A program made the translations under genes and the position numbers. Positions 34,251 through 42,515 of a DNA stretch of 64,000 nucleotides are shown here, one piece after another; within the stretch, counting starts at the first letter, position 1, and each line of letters opens with the position of its first letter. This DNA comes from Marinobacterium rhizophilum DSM 18822 (lineage in GTDB: Bacteria; Pseudomonadota; Gammaproteobacteria; Pseudomonadales; Balneatricaceae). The stretch is taken from positions 248,001-312,000 of the forward strand of contig NZ_KB899090.1 of assembly GCF_000378045.1 (NCBI RefSeq), written 5' to 3'. A model generated the notes under the pieces. It was not told where the DNA came from. It worked only from the letters and a program-made list of their open reading frames with translations, and did no database searches.

Positions 34251-35420
34251 TTACGACAATTCGACCCTGAAGCCGAGTGCCGTGAGTTCCTCTGCCAGGG
34301 CGGGCTCAAGACGGCCTGCCACAGTCAGGGTGTCAAACTCACGTCGTACCGGATATTCCTTGCGCAGGCGGTCAAACGCGATGCCGCGCTCGACCTTCTC
34401 CAGCCCCAGGGTCGCCCGTAGCGCCCGGTCATCCCGATAGGGGTCATACAAGAGGCGCATCAGCTCAAGCGGAACCAGCCCTTCACCCGCCTCCACCCGG
34501 GTCACCGACGGCGCAGGCAGATATTCCCGCAACGGCGCCGGCTCGGACAAATGCAGGTGTTGGCATAGCGCCTGATAGAGCATGTAGGTGCCACGAATCT
34601 TGCCATCCAGGCTATAGCCTGCAATGTGGGGCGAGCCAATACGTACATAAGGCGCCAGGGCGGGATCGATACAGGGTTCAGCTTCCCAGACATCCAGCAC
34701 CAGAGTGAGATCCGGGCGCTGCCGCGCCACGCTTAACAATGCGGCACCATCGATGGCCCCCCCGCGACCGGCATTCAGCAAAATAGCCCCCGGGCGCAGC
34801 CGGCCCAGCTGCTCAGCCGCCAGCAAGTGCTGTGTGGGGTATGGGCCCGCGAACACCAGCGGTGTATGCAGACAGAGGATATCGGCTTCGTCCAGCACCG
34901 TATCCAGACTCACAAATGCTTCCGCTGTTGCCGCCGCTTTATCCCTTTGTTCAGCAGCCCGCGGCGGATCGTTCAGCAACAGCCGGATACCAAGGCCCTG
35001 CAGTCGACGCTGCAGGCGGGATCCGACATTGCCGACCCCTATGATTCCGACGGTTTTGTCCCGCAGCACAAAACCCTGCTCGGCCGCGAGGCTGTAAAGC
35101 ACCGTCAATACATATTCCACCACAGCGTCGGCATTGCAGCCCGGAGCACTGCAAAACTCAATCCCCTGCTCACGCAGATAATCCTGATCGACATGGTCCA
35201 TGCCGATGGTGGCGGTACCGACAAAACGAACCGGCGTGTCTTTCAGCAGCGTCTGATCCACCTGGGTGATAGAGCGCACCAGCAACACGTCGGCCTCGGC
35301 CAGGTCAGCAGCTTTCATGCTGCGCCCAGGCAGGGTCCTGATAGTGCCAAGCGACCCCAACAGGGCCTGCAATGCGGGTATGTTTTCATCGGCAACTATA
35401 TGCAGGGGACGGGGCTTCAA
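34251..35420 (-). CDS. pdxB: Erythronate-4-phosphate dehydrogenase
   Basis: PdxB oxidises 4-phosphoerythronate in the pyridoxal phosphate pathway. The 389-residue length matches, with a 2-hydroxyacid dehydrogenase core (GIIGVGNVGSRL for NAD, NAGRGGAIDG, and HIAGYSLDGK with the catalytic His) followed by the PdxB-specific C-terminal dimerisation domain. The start IVADENIPA is typical. The downstream PilZ gene may be in the same unit. Confidence 0.95.
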   Translation of the reverse strand: MKPRPLHIVADENIPALQALLGSLGTIRTLPGRSMKAADLAEADVLLVRSITQVDQTLLKDTPVRFVGTATIGMDHVDQDYLREQGIEFCSAPGCNADAVVEYVLTVLYSLAAEQGFVLRDKTVGIIGVGNVGSRLQRRLQGLGIRLLLNDPPRAAEQRDKAAATAEAFVSLDTVLDEADILCLHTPLVFAGPYPTQHLLAAEQLGRLRPGAILLNAGRGGAIDGAALLSVARQRPDLTLVLDVWEAEPCIDPALAPYVRIGSPHIAGYSLDGKIRGTYMLYQALCQHLHLSEPAPLREYLPAPSVTRVEAGEGLVPLELMRLLYDPYRDDRALRATLGLEKVERGIAFDRLRKEYPVRREFDTLTVAGRLEPALAEELTALGFRVELS

Positions 35421-35585
35421 TCTGTACTCCGGATCTTTACAAATGCTGTGGTTTCGGGCTCAATGCGCCGTTACGCCTGATGCGCCTTGCATCGGGGTCT
35501 GGCGCGGCGGGCCTGGGTTCGTCGCATAAACGGGTATGCATTCACTGCAACATTCTCCCCCCGATTGAGTTACGGTAAAAGCCCC

Positions 35586-35834
35586 TTGATAGTACGCTGG
35601 CAAAAAGAGCAGGAATACTTCATCGTCCGCCTGTATCAGGACCTTGTCGGTGACTGGATTCTGAGCCAGAGCTGGGGAGATCGAGCCGCCAACGAAGCGA
35701 CGGTGACGTATACCGTACTGCACTCCTACAAGGACGCCAGGCGACTGCTCAGCAGCATTGCGCGCCAGCAGCGCAAACGGGGCTATCGCCATACCGGCCG
35801 CAGTGAAGAACAGCTGGGATTCGATTTCAGCTAA
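35586..35834 (+). CDS. Small WGR-domain-like protein
   Basis: The core IVRWQKEQEYFIVRLYQDL, followed by the WGDR motif and SYKDARRLLSSIARQQRKRGY, matches the WGR domain, which in larger proteins binds nucleic acids. The frame has no ATG close to the domain; the start here is the TTG at 35586 directly before IVRW, while a TTG at 35565 is an alternative. Product length would be about 82-89 residues. It is oriented away from pdxB. Confidence 0.65.
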   Translation: MIVRWQKEQEYFIVRLYQDLVGDWILSQSWGDRAANEATVTYTVLHSYKDARRLLSSIARQQRKRGYRHTGRSEEQLGFDFS

Positions 35835-35927
35835 CACCTGAGGCCCCCGCGGCCTCCCGCTGCAGCCCCTTCAGTACGACCGCCTACCCTTGTCGACACG
35901 CACAATTCCGATACGCTCAATTCCAGC

Positions 35928-35962
35928 AAAAAAAAAGCCGGCTCCATGACAGAACCGGCTTT
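35928..35962 (-). terminator. Intrinsic terminator of candidate small RNA
   Basis: An 8-bp stem (AAAGCCGG with CCGGCTTT) is followed on the minus strand by nine T residues. No coding gene ends upstream of it on this strand, which is the main argument for a small RNA. Confidence 0.85.
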
Positions 35963-36086
35963 CACGATATGCGTGATAAGAGCCTTGAACATAAAGCAAA
36001 TGGCAGAACCGGCCCCGCCAAAGGCGACTTCTGCCGGACCAACAGCGCATCAGAACAACCCTTGATGCCTGTCAGGTCTTACTGAC
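35928..36086 (-). ncRNA. Candidate Fur-repressed small RNA, about 159 nt
   Basis: On the minus strand a promoter (-35 TTGCAA, 17 bases, -10 TATCGT at 36093-36121) points toward a strong intrinsic terminator at 35928-35962, with no gene between. The predicted RNA can form GTCAG/CTGAC, GCATCA/TGATGC and GGCAGAA/TTCTGCC stems before the terminator stem. The 14-base element GCCGGTTCTG[CT]CAT occurs twice, once after the third stem and once in the terminator loop. The overlapping Fur-like box suggests iron control, as in RyhB or PrrF, but I see no clear sequence likeness to those RNAs. Confidence 0.55.
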
Positions 36087-36092
36087 AAACAA

Positions 36093-36121
36093 ACGATAAT
36101 CTTAGTGATAATGATTTGCAA
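36093..36121 (-). promoter_or_regulatory. Promoter with overlapping Fur-box-like site
   Basis: Read on the plus strand the site is GATAAT-CTTAGT-GATAAT-GATTTG: two exact GATAAT hexamers in register plus a partial third, matching the repeated-hexamer view of Fur sites. On the minus strand it lies within the -35/-10 spacer of a TTGCAA-N17-TATCGT promoter, an ideal place for repression. Confidence 0.5.
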
Positions 36122-36220
36122 CAACTAAAAATAGACAAATTAAGCGCCCACAAACAGGCCGTTTTGTATACAGCACAACTTTTGTCGCCGGATGGACTTT
36201 TTCTGATCGCCCAGTTGCAC

Positions 36221-36226
36221 TACAAT
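36221..36226 (+). promoter_or_regulatory. Possible -10 element for speD leader
   Basis: TACAAT at 36221-36226 is a good -10 match. The -35 position (TTTTTC) is poor. If used, the leader would be about 75-80 bases and include both hairpins before speD. Confidence 0.3.
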
Positions 36227-36268
36227 CACGACACATTACCGGGGCAAGCCCCTTAGCTATTCGTCCAT

Positions 36269-36295
36269 CGCGCCCGAGAGGCGCGTTATTTTTTT
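36269..36295 (+). terminator. Terminator-like hairpin (attenuator) in the speD leader
   Basis: CGCGCC and GGCGCG with a 5-base loop are followed by TTATTTTTTT, the form of an intrinsic terminator. The T-tract ends directly at the GGAGG ribosome site of speD. A second small hairpin (GGGG-CAAG-CCCC, 36240-36251) lies upstream. The arrangement suggests attenuation or control of ribosome access. Confidence 0.6.
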
Positions 36296-36308
36296 GGAGG
36301 CCTGATCG

Positions 36309-37133
36309 TTGACACCCAGTGGCAAGATCAAACTGCAGGGCTTTAACAACCTCACCAAAAGCCTGAGCTTCTGTATCTACGATGTCTGCTACACCCGGAC
36401 GCCGGAACAGAAGGCGGAGTACATCGAATACATTGATGAGCAATATAATGCTGATCGTCTGACCGAGATCCTGACCGAGGTATGCGACATCATTGGCGCC
36501 AACGTCCTGAATGTTGCACGCCAGGACTACGACCCCCAGGGCGCGAGCGTCACAATCCTGGTGTCCGAAGAGCCGCTGAAAGATTCGCTCAAGGTCGACA
36601 CGTCAGAAAAGCCGGGCCCCTTGCAGCCGGACTCTGTCGTCGCCCACCTCGACAAGAGTCATATCTGCGTACACACCTACCCGGAGAGCCACCCGGACAA
36701 TGGGATCTGTACCTTTCGAGCCGATATTGAAGTGTCCACCTGCGGTGTCATTTCACCGCTGAAAGCGCTGAACTACCTGATTCACAAGCTTGAGTCAGAT
36801 ATCGTGACGATCGACTATCGCGTTCGCGGCTTCACCCGCGACGTTCACGGCATCAAGCACTATATCGACCATGACATTCATTCGATCCAGAATTTCATGA
36901 GCGATGACATCCGCGACCTGTACCAGATGGTGGATGTAAACGTTTATCAGGAAAACATCTTCCATACCAAGATGATGCTGAACAATTTCGACCTCAATCA
37001 ATACCTGTTTGGCACCACCACACAGGGCATGAGCGAAGAAGAAATCAACACCATTACCGACAATCTGTTTCGTGAGATGCGTGAAATCTTCTACGCGCGC
37101 AATTTGCCGGAATTGCCGTTCAGCCAAAGCTGA
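36309..37133 (+). CDS. speD: S-adenosylmethionine decarboxylase proenzyme
   Basis: SpeD supplies decarboxylated SAM for spermidine synthesis. The 274-residue protein matches the long E. coli-type enzyme. The self-cleavage that makes the pyruvoyl group should occur between Lys116 and Ser117 in [13 protein letters not shown]. The start is TTG, supported by GGAGG eight bases upstream. A spermidine synthase gene is not adjacent. The leader contains a terminator-like hairpin, suggesting control before translation. Confidence 0.95.
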   Translation: MTPSGKIKLQGFNNLTKSLSFCIYDVCYTRTPEQKAEYIEYIDEQYNADRLTEILTEVCDIIGANVLNVARQDYDPQGASVTILVSEEPLKDSLKVDTSEKPGPLQPDSVVAHLDKSHICVHTYPESHPDNGICTFRADIEVSTCGVISPLKALNYLIHKLESDIVTIDYRVRGFTRDVHGIKHYIDHDIHSIQNFMSDDIRDLYQMVDVNVYQENIFHTKMMLNNFDLNQYLFGTTTQGMSEEEINTITDNLFREMREIFYARNLPELPFSQS

Positions 37134-37139
37134 CAAGCC

Positions 37140-37171
37140 CGGCAGGAGCAGACACAGCTCTGTTCCTGCCG
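37140..37171. terminator. Hairpin between convergent speD and dgkA
   Basis: Thirteen paired positions (CGGCAGGAGCAGA with TCTGTTCCTGCCG, including one G-T pair) and a 6-base loop lie just after the speD stop. No T-tract follows, but the stem is very stable and serves both convergent genes. Confidence 0.5.
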
Positions 37172-37207
37172 CCTTCCCCGCTCAGCAGCAAATGACAACA
37201 TCGGGCA

Positions 37208-37588
37208 TCAGCCTGCGATGAAATTGTCCCACAGCACACCACTCCAGATAGACGCCACGATCAGCAGCGTAAAAAACACACCCGCCGACCCCAGATCCTT
37301 GGCGCGTCCGGCCAGCTCATGCATCTCAAGCCCGGCCCGATCCACCACGGCCTCTATCGCACTGTTAAACATTTCAGCCATCAGCACCAGCAGACAGCTG
37401 GCGACCAGCAGCCCCAGCTGAAGTCCCGTCTGGGCGACCCAGAACGATGCCGGTACAAGTACCAGCACCGCATAGACCTCGTAGCGAAATGCCGGTTCAT
37501 GAGCATAGGCCGCTCGAATGCCCTTCATCGAATAGCAGGTTGCATAGTAGAAGCGCGCCAGCCCAGTTACCTTCTCGTCGGGCATCAT
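37208..37588 (-). CDS. dgkA: Diacylglycerol kinase
   Basis: DgkA phosphorylates diacylglycerol to phosphatidic acid in the inner membrane. The 126-residue protein has three membrane helices and the catalytic EMFNSAIEAVVDR with the following AGRAKDLGSAGVF. It overlaps the stop of the phosphoethanolamine transferase gene by four bases (ATGA). Because transfer of phosphoethanolamine from phosphatidylethanolamine leaves diacylglycerol, the pairing makes metabolic sense. Confidence 0.95.
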   Translation of the reverse strand: MMPDEKVTGLARFYYATCYSMKGIRAAYAHEPAFRYEVYAVLVLVPASFWVAQTGLQLGLLVASCLLVLMAEMFNSAIEAVVDRAGLEMHELAGRAKDLGSAGVFFTLLIVASIWSGVLWDNFIAG

Positions 37589-39402
37589 CCCTCTCCAGAA
37601 AAATTAAGTCGCGGCTCGAACAAGCCTCTGTACTTCGTTTCCAGCTCATCGTAGCGAATCAGTGTTTCACCATCACTTAATTTCACGCTTTTGCGCTTGA
37701 AATCAATGTCGTAAATTGACTGATCAGGAAAGACCAGCGCGGCACGCGGGTCATTGTGCAATGTAATCATGTAGGCCGTTACAATACGCATGCGCTGCGG
37801 ATCAATAGGATGCAGCAAACTGACACCACCGAGTTCAGTGACCGGCTTCACCCCCATCAGCTCCAGCGCGCTGGGCACAATATCAGCGGCACTGACCGGC
37901 GCATCCAGCGCGGCTTTCACGGCATCCAGCTGCCCCAGGGGAGGGAACACCAACAGGGGATTACGGATTACCTCGGGAATAAAGTCAGCATGAAACCGGC
38001 TACCCTTGTCATCGACATGCTCACCATGGTCACTGGCATAGAATACCCAGGTATTGGGATCCAGCCGCCGCGCCTCCTCGACCAGCCTCGACAAATAAAG
38101 ATCCATGTAGCGCACGGTATTGTCATACGCATTCACACTGTTGGGACCGTTCTCCGGCAGGTAGATCTTGTAGACGTGCGGCACCTGGGCACTGAATGGC
38201 GTATGACTGCCACTCATCTGGGCAACCAGCATAAAGGGCTCAGCCTGCGCAGAGGCCTGTTTCATGTAGGGTAAAATACCCCGCTGCAGCACCTGCAAGT
38301 CATCGGCACCAACCGAAACCGATACGTCCGAACTAAAATTCACGCCCTGCTCGTAGTGATCCAGGTCTGCGTCCACAAACAGCTGATCCAGGTTGCGCCA
38401 CTGAAAATCCTGGGCGGTAATCAATGCCGTCTGATAACCGCCGCTCTTGGCGTAGTTAAACAGCGTGGGTACGGTATAGATTACGCCCCTGGGATCCACC
38501 CCCTGCAAGCCGGTCAGCATGTAGGGTACGGATGTCAGCGTACGGGGGGAAATCCCCACGGCATTCTGCATGGCCAGCACTTCGCCACGCGCGAGCATGG
38601 CGCTGAGATGCGGTGTCGTGTCACGTTCATAGCCATACAGGCCCAGATGATCACGGTTAAGCGACTCACCGACAACCACAACTATATTCGGTACGCCGGG
38701 CTTGGCTGCATGGCGCCTGAGTTGCGGCTTTACGGGTTTGTCCAGCGTCTGAGCATGAACTTCCAGCATACTGACGAGACTGCCGAAATATGCCACAGGC
38801 GCCAGCTGGAAGCTGGAGGTACCGTACCAGTTCAACGCAATAAGCAAGAACAGCGGCAATGCCAAACACCCGCTGAGCCAGCGCCGCAGCAATGAAGGAC
38901 GGGCTTCAATCGACATGACCACTGCCAGAATCAGCAGACCAAAGACCGTACCCCAGAACGAATGCCATAGCGAAACACTCTGCACACCCAACTGCAGCGA
39001 CAACAAGGGATCCGCGACAAAAAAACGAAAATCAAAAGCTGTAACGAATTTGTTATAGACATTGAAGTAGGATATCTGGGCAACGTAGGCAATCCCCAAC
39101 AGCAATAGCACACTGAAACCAAGACAGGGCCTGCGCACCATCAGACCTAGCATGCAATACAGCAGCAACCAGGCAATCAGGGCACTGAGGGCAAAATTAA
39201 CGATGAAGCGCTTGCCAAACAGATGCTCCACCAGCCAGCCACTGTTACGCACCACAAACAGATCAAGCGCGATTAACAGTACCCAGGCTAGCAGCAGCGT
39301 CGTGCGGGGAATGCGCGAACAGTGTCGACACAGTGCACGCCAGGGCGACACAGGGTAATGTGAGAAATACGAGGCAAGCATGATCGATTTGAACCTGACC
39401 AC
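37585..39402 (-). CDS. Phosphoethanolamine transferase (sulfatase family, EptA/OpgE-like)
   Basis: The 605-residue protein has five N-terminal membrane helices (about 35-210) and a periplasmic alkaline-phosphatase-fold domain. VVVVGESLNRDHLGLYGY opens the domain (metal Glu), the Thr nucleophile is expected in GISPRTLTSVPYMLTG, and SDHGEHVDDKG supplies metal ligands. The Cys residues that form disulfides in EptA are absent here, so it may be closer to OpgE or CptA. The acceptor could be lipid A, core sugar or periplasmic glucan. It is translationally coupled to dgkA. Confidence 0.85.
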   Translation of the reverse strand: MVRFKSIMLASYFSHYPVSPWRALCRHCSRIPRTTLLLAWVLLIALDLFVVRNSGWLVEHLFGKRFIVNFALSALIAWLLLYCMLGLMVRRPCLGFSVLLLLGIAYVAQISYFNVYNKFVTAFDFRFFVADPLLSLQLGVQSVSLWHSFWGTVFGLLILAVVMSIEARPSLLRRWLSGCLALPLFLLIALNWYGTSSFQLAPVAYFGSLVSMLEVHAQTLDKPVKPQLRRHAAKPGVPNIVVVVGESLNRDHLGLYGYERDTTPHLSAMLARGEVLAMQNAVGISPRTLTSVPYMLTGLQGVDPRGVIYTVPTLFNYAKSGGYQTALITAQDFQWRNLDQLFVDADLDHYEQGVNFSSDVSVSVGADDLQVLQRGILPYMKQASAQAEPFMLVAQMSGSHTPFSAQVPHVYKIYLPENGPNSVNAYDNTVRYMDLYLSRLVEEARRLDPNTWVFYASDHGEHVDDKGSRFHADFIPEVIRNPLLVFPPLGQLDAVKAALDAPVSAADIVPSALELMGVKPVTELGGVSLLHPIDPQRMRIVTAYMITLHNDPRAALVFPDQSIYDIDFKRKSVKLSDGETLIRYDELETKYRGLFEPRLNFSGEG

Positions 39403-39618
39403 TTTATGTTAGGCCGGACACCCTGACCGGTGCCTGTAAAACACCCCAATGGATACCGCAGACAATTGAATAAAAGCAGCCACCAATGATAGCGATTATC
39501 GCCTCAGCCCGCACCCACCCCGGCGACGAACGATGCATGTCGCTCGAACTTGCCCTATTGGTATATAATCTCGTCCGCGTTACCCTATCACCGACTCCAT
39601 AGACTCCAGTTGTACAGC

Positions 39619-40641
39619 ATGCCCAGCAGCCTTCAGCAAAGCCCCCAGCCAGCCGCAGTTAATCACAGCGCGGAACCCAATCGACGCTTCTCGGTTGCGC
39701 CGATGATGGACTGGACAGATCGCCATTGCCGTTATTTTCACCGTCTGCTGAGCCGCAATGCCCTGCTGTACACCGAAATGGTGACCACCGGGGCCCTGAT
39801 TCACGGCGATGCAGAGCGTTTTTTACGCTACCAGAGCGCAGAGCACCCCATCGCCCTGCAACTCGGCGGTAGCGATCCGGATGCGCTGGCGCAATGCAGT
39901 CGCATGGCGCAAGACCATGGCTACGATGAAGTAAACCTCAATGTTGGCTGCCCCAGCGACCGGGTTCAGAACAACATGATCGGCGCCTGCCTGATGGCTC
40001 ACCCCCAACTAGTGGCTGAGTGCCTGGAGCGCATGCAAAGCGCGGTCTCGATACCCGTTACCGTCAAGCATCGCCTGGGTATCGATGACATGGACAGCTA
40101 TGAAGAGCTGCACCAGTTTGTCGACACGGTACGCCGCTCTGGCTGCAGAACGTTCATTCTCCATGCTCGCAAGGCGATCCTGAAAGGCCTGAGCCCGAAG
40201 GAAAATCGCGATATTCCGCCCCTTAAGTACGATTGGGTTTATCGAATCAAGCAGGCCTTTCCCGAACTTGAGATCATCATTAATGGCGGCATCAAGTCAC
40301 TTGAAGAATGTGAAACACACCTGGAGCATGTTGACGGCGTTATGGTCGGGCGCGAAGCCTACCAAAATCCCTATAGCCTGCTGGCTGAAGTGGACAGCCG
40401 ACTCTACGGTGACGCCATCGGCGCCATCAGTCGCACCGATGCGTTGCAGCGCATGATCGCATATACCGAGCAAGAACTCGGCGACAGGGTCAGCCTGGGG
40501 CACATTTCACGCCACATTCTGGGCCTTTTCCACGCCCAGCGCGGCGGCAAACAGTTCCGACGCTATCTGAGCGAGAATGCTCACAAGCCAGGTGCTGACG
40601 CCGACGTGCTAAGAGAAGCAATGGAACGGATACCGGTCTAA
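39619..40641 (+). CDS. dusA: tRNA-dihydrouridine(20/20a) synthase
   Basis: DusA reduces uridines 20 and 20a of tRNAs with FMN and NADPH. The start at 39619 gives 340 residues. [21 protein letters not shown] near the N terminus, the catalytic Cys111 in [14 protein letters not shown] and [16 protein letters not shown] are diagnostic of the DusA subgroup. A -10 box TATAAT at 39564-39569 is 50 bases upstream, although the -35 is weak. tal follows after 23 bases. Confidence 0.95.
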   Translation: MPSSLQQSPQPAAVNHSAEPNRRFSVAPMMDWTDRHCRYFHRLLSRNALLYTEMVTTGALIHGDAERFLRYQSAEHPIALQLGGSDPDALAQCSRMAQDHGYDEVNLNVGCPSDRVQNNMIGACLMAHPQLVAECLERMQSAVSIPVTVKHRLGIDDMDSYEELHQFVDTVRRSGCRTFILHARKAILKGLSPKENRDIPPLKYDWVYRIKQAFPELEIIINGGIKSLEECETHLEHVDGVMVGREAYQNPYSLLAEVDSRLYGDAIGAISRTDALQRMIAYTEQELGDRVSLGHISRHILGLFHAQRGGKQFRRYLSENAHKPGADADVLREAMERIPV

Positions 40642-40664
40642 TAATTTCTACAGGGACACATAGC

Positions 40665-41618
40665 ATGCAAAACCAGCTGGAACAGTTAAAAGCCATTACC
40701 AGTGTTGTGGCAGATACCGGTGATATAGAGGCCATACGCCAGTTCAGGCCCGTCGATGCCACAACCAATCCATCGCTGCTGCTCAAGGCCGGGCAAAATC
40801 CCGCTTATCGCCCCCTGCTGGAACAGGCCCGGACCTGGGCACAGGACCTGGGTGGTGACAATCAGCACCAGCTCGGCAACATGACCGATAAGCTGGCCGT
40901 ACTTATAGGACTGGAAATTCTTAAGCTGGTACCGGGACGAGTCTCAACCGAAGTCGATGCGCGCCTGTCGTTTGACACTGACGCCACAGTCGCCCGGGCC
41001 AAAAAGCTCATGGACATGTACCAGCAGGCGGGGATCGACAGAGACCGCATTTTGATTAAGATCGCGTCCACCTGGGAAGGCATTCGCGCCGCCGAAATTC
41101 TGGAACGCGAAGGTATCAACTGCAACCTGACCCTGCTTTTCGGTTTCGCCCAGGCCCAGGCATGCGCAGATGCAGGCGCCTTCCTGATCTCGCCTTTCGT
41201 CGGCCGCATCCTCGACTGGCATCGCACCCGGCAACCCGACACCGATTTCGCCGGCGAACTCGATCCCGGCGTGATTTCGGTAACACGCATCTACAACCAC
41301 TACAAGAAGCATGACTATGGCACCGTTGTCATGGGCGCAAGCTTTCGCAACATTGGCGAGATTCAGGCCCTGGCCGGATGCGACCGCCTGACCATAAGCC
41401 CGGCACTGATGCAGGAGCTGGAAGCCACCCAGGCCCCGCTGGCACAACGCCTCAGCCCACTGACTGCCGACAGCCAGGACCCACGCACAGCACTGCTGGA
41501 ACGCAACTTCCGCTGGAACATGAACGATGATGCCATGGCGACCGAGAAACTGGCGGAAGGTATTCGTAACTTCGCCGCCGACCAGGTGAAACTGGAACAG
41601 CTACTGCTAGCACTGTAA
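40665..41618 (+). CDS. tal: Transaldolase
   Basis: Transaldolase links the pentose phosphate pathway and glycolysis by moving a dihydroxyacetone unit from sedoheptulose-7-phosphate. The 317-residue protein matches TalB in length, with [12 protein letters not shown] near residue 31 and the Schiff-base Lys132 in [11 protein letters not shown]. It follows dusA as in pseudomonads and converges with rssC. Confidence 0.97.
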   Translation: MQNQLEQLKAITSVVADTGDIEAIRQFRPVDATTNPSLLLKAGQNPAYRPLLEQARTWAQDLGGDNQHQLGNMTDKLAVLIGLEILKLVPGRVSTEVDARLSFDTDATVARAKKLMDMYQQAGIDRDRILIKIASTWEGIRAAEILEREGINCNLTLLFGFAQAQACADAGAFLISPFVGRILDWHRTRQPDTDFAGELDPGVISVTRIYNHYKKHDYGTVVMGASFRNIGEIQALAGCDRLTISPALMQELEATQAPLAQRLSPLTADSQDPRTALLERNFRWNMNDDAMATEKLAEGIRNFAADQVKLEQLLLAL

Positions 41619-41807
41619 AAGGCACCGCAGAGCCGTCAGGGGTGCAGCCACTGGAAACACAGCCGCAGGCAACCGATAAGCCAGGCGAATAGAATATTCG
41701 CCGCATGGAAAAACAGGTAGAGTAAAGCACCAGGTCCGCAATCGGCCTTCGGGCCTGTTGCGCACAATGAAGTCACCCCTGCTGCAAGCATAAAAAGCTT
41801 CGAGCAC

Positions 41808-41844
41808 AAAAAAGGGCTCTCTGGCATCTTGCCATTGAGAGCCC
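41808..41844 (-). terminator. Intrinsic terminator of candidate Rsm-type RNA
   Basis: An 8-bp stem (GGGCTCTC with GAGAGCCC) with a nested GGC/GCC pair is followed on the minus strand by six T residues. It could also terminate rssBC read-through. Confidence 0.85.
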
Positions 41845-41945
41845 CATGCCCAGCATCCTTGCCGGTCACCTCTCAAATCCGTGAGAAGTGAGTAGCTGAG
41901 TTCGCATCCTATCGTTAGGCCACATCCCTGTGATCTCAACCAGCA
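41808..41945 (-). ncRNA. Candidate CsrB/RsmY/RsmZ-type small RNA, about 138 nt
   Basis: Four GGA motifs lie 18-30 bases apart. Two are in clear hairpin loops: CACA-GGGA-TGTG (41921-41932), which matches ACAGGGAUGU of the CsrA consensus as I recall it, and TCTCA-CGGATT-TGAGA (41871-41886). A third sits in CCGGC-AAGGAT-GCTGG (41850-41865, with G-U pairing). The fourth (ATAGGATG, 41907-41909) is probably single-stranded. A promoter lies upstream and a strong terminator downstream. Size and layout match the RNAs that titrate RsmA/CsrA. No csrA/rsmA gene is in the window. Confidence 0.7.
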
Positions 41946-41951
41946 AGATCT

Positions 41952-41979
41952 ATTCTAGAGAGTTCGATTACAAAACCAA
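41952..41979 (-). promoter_or_regulatory. Promoter of candidate Rsm-type RNA
   Basis: -35 TTGGTT, 16-base spacer and -10 TAGAAT on the minus strand place the start near 41945. The -35 is imperfect, which fits an activated promoter. I found no exact GacA-type palindrome (TGTAAG...CTTACA) upstream. Confidence 0.5.
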
Positions 41980-42029
41980 TAGGACAAAGGCCTAAAATCG
42001 ACCAACCTCCTACCGGCTGACGACCCGAC

Positions 42030-42515
42030 TCAGGGATGGCACTCCAGGGTATGAACCAGATCCACGAATGCATCCCGATTCGCCTCATTCAAGCTCATGA
42101 GAACCTTGTGAGCCTCGATGATGCGATCTCGTACCGCTTCGTCGGACTCTTGCACAAACGGCAGTCGCTTGAGATCAACCAGGCTGGTTGGCATTGTTTC
42201 CAATAACAGAAATATACGCTCGAACCCCATGGTAAAGAGAATGCGCGTTATGTCTTCATTGGTCGACACGAGGGTTGGCGCCTCCAGGGACAAGCGGCTC
42301 GCACCCACTGCGAGCTTTGCTATCAATCCCAGGGAAGTGCTGTCAATGGTATCGGTTTCAGTCAAATCAACCAAAATATGTCTGACGTTCCCGGCCGCCA
42401 ACACCTGCTCAAGATGACGATCGAGTGTCGTACAGAGCGTGAGTCGCACTTCGCCCACGAATTTCAACACATAGCTATCGCCCTCTCGGGCAAAAAATAT
42501 CGAGCCTTCACGCAT
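42030..42515 (-). CDS. rssC: STAS-domain anti-sigma-factor antagonist, RssC-like
   Basis: The 161-residue protein begins with a STAS domain: GEVRLTLCTTLDRHLE, the HILVDLTETDTIDSTSLGL strand-loop with the phospho-acceptor Ser in DSTSLG, and a C-terminal helical extension of about 50 residues (RDRIIEAHKVL...). In pseudomonads the equivalent gene pairs with an RssB-type phosphatase that should dephosphorylate the STAS Ser. It overlaps the rssB-like gene by eight bases. Confidence 0.85.
   Translation of the reverse strand: MREGSIFFAREGDSYVLKFVGEVRLTLCTTLDRHLEQVLAAGNVRHILVDLTETDTIDSTSLGLIAKLAVGASRLSLEAPTLVSTNEDITRILFTMGFERIFLLLETMPTSLVDLKRLPFVQESDEAVRDRIIEAHKVLMSLNEANRDAFVDLVHTLECHP

Larger units (their letters stand above)
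35835..36308. other. 474-bp regulatory region upstream of speD
   Basis: The gap holds a probable minus-strand small RNA with its own promoter, a Fur-box-like sequence and terminator (35928-36121), and a plus-strand leader for speD with two hairpins (36240-36300). The first 90 bases after the WGR gene show nothing. Confidence 0.6.
41619..42029. other. Intergenic region between tal and rssC
   Basis: The 411-base gap contains a likely minus-strand small RNA (41808-41945) with promoter and terminator. The 190 bases next to tal show no clear tal terminator and no convincing gene. Confidence 0.6.

Noticed and set aside
41636-41869. Minus-strand 77-codon frame next to tal
   Set aside because: It runs through the terminator stem of the candidate small RNA and has no ribosome site or family features.
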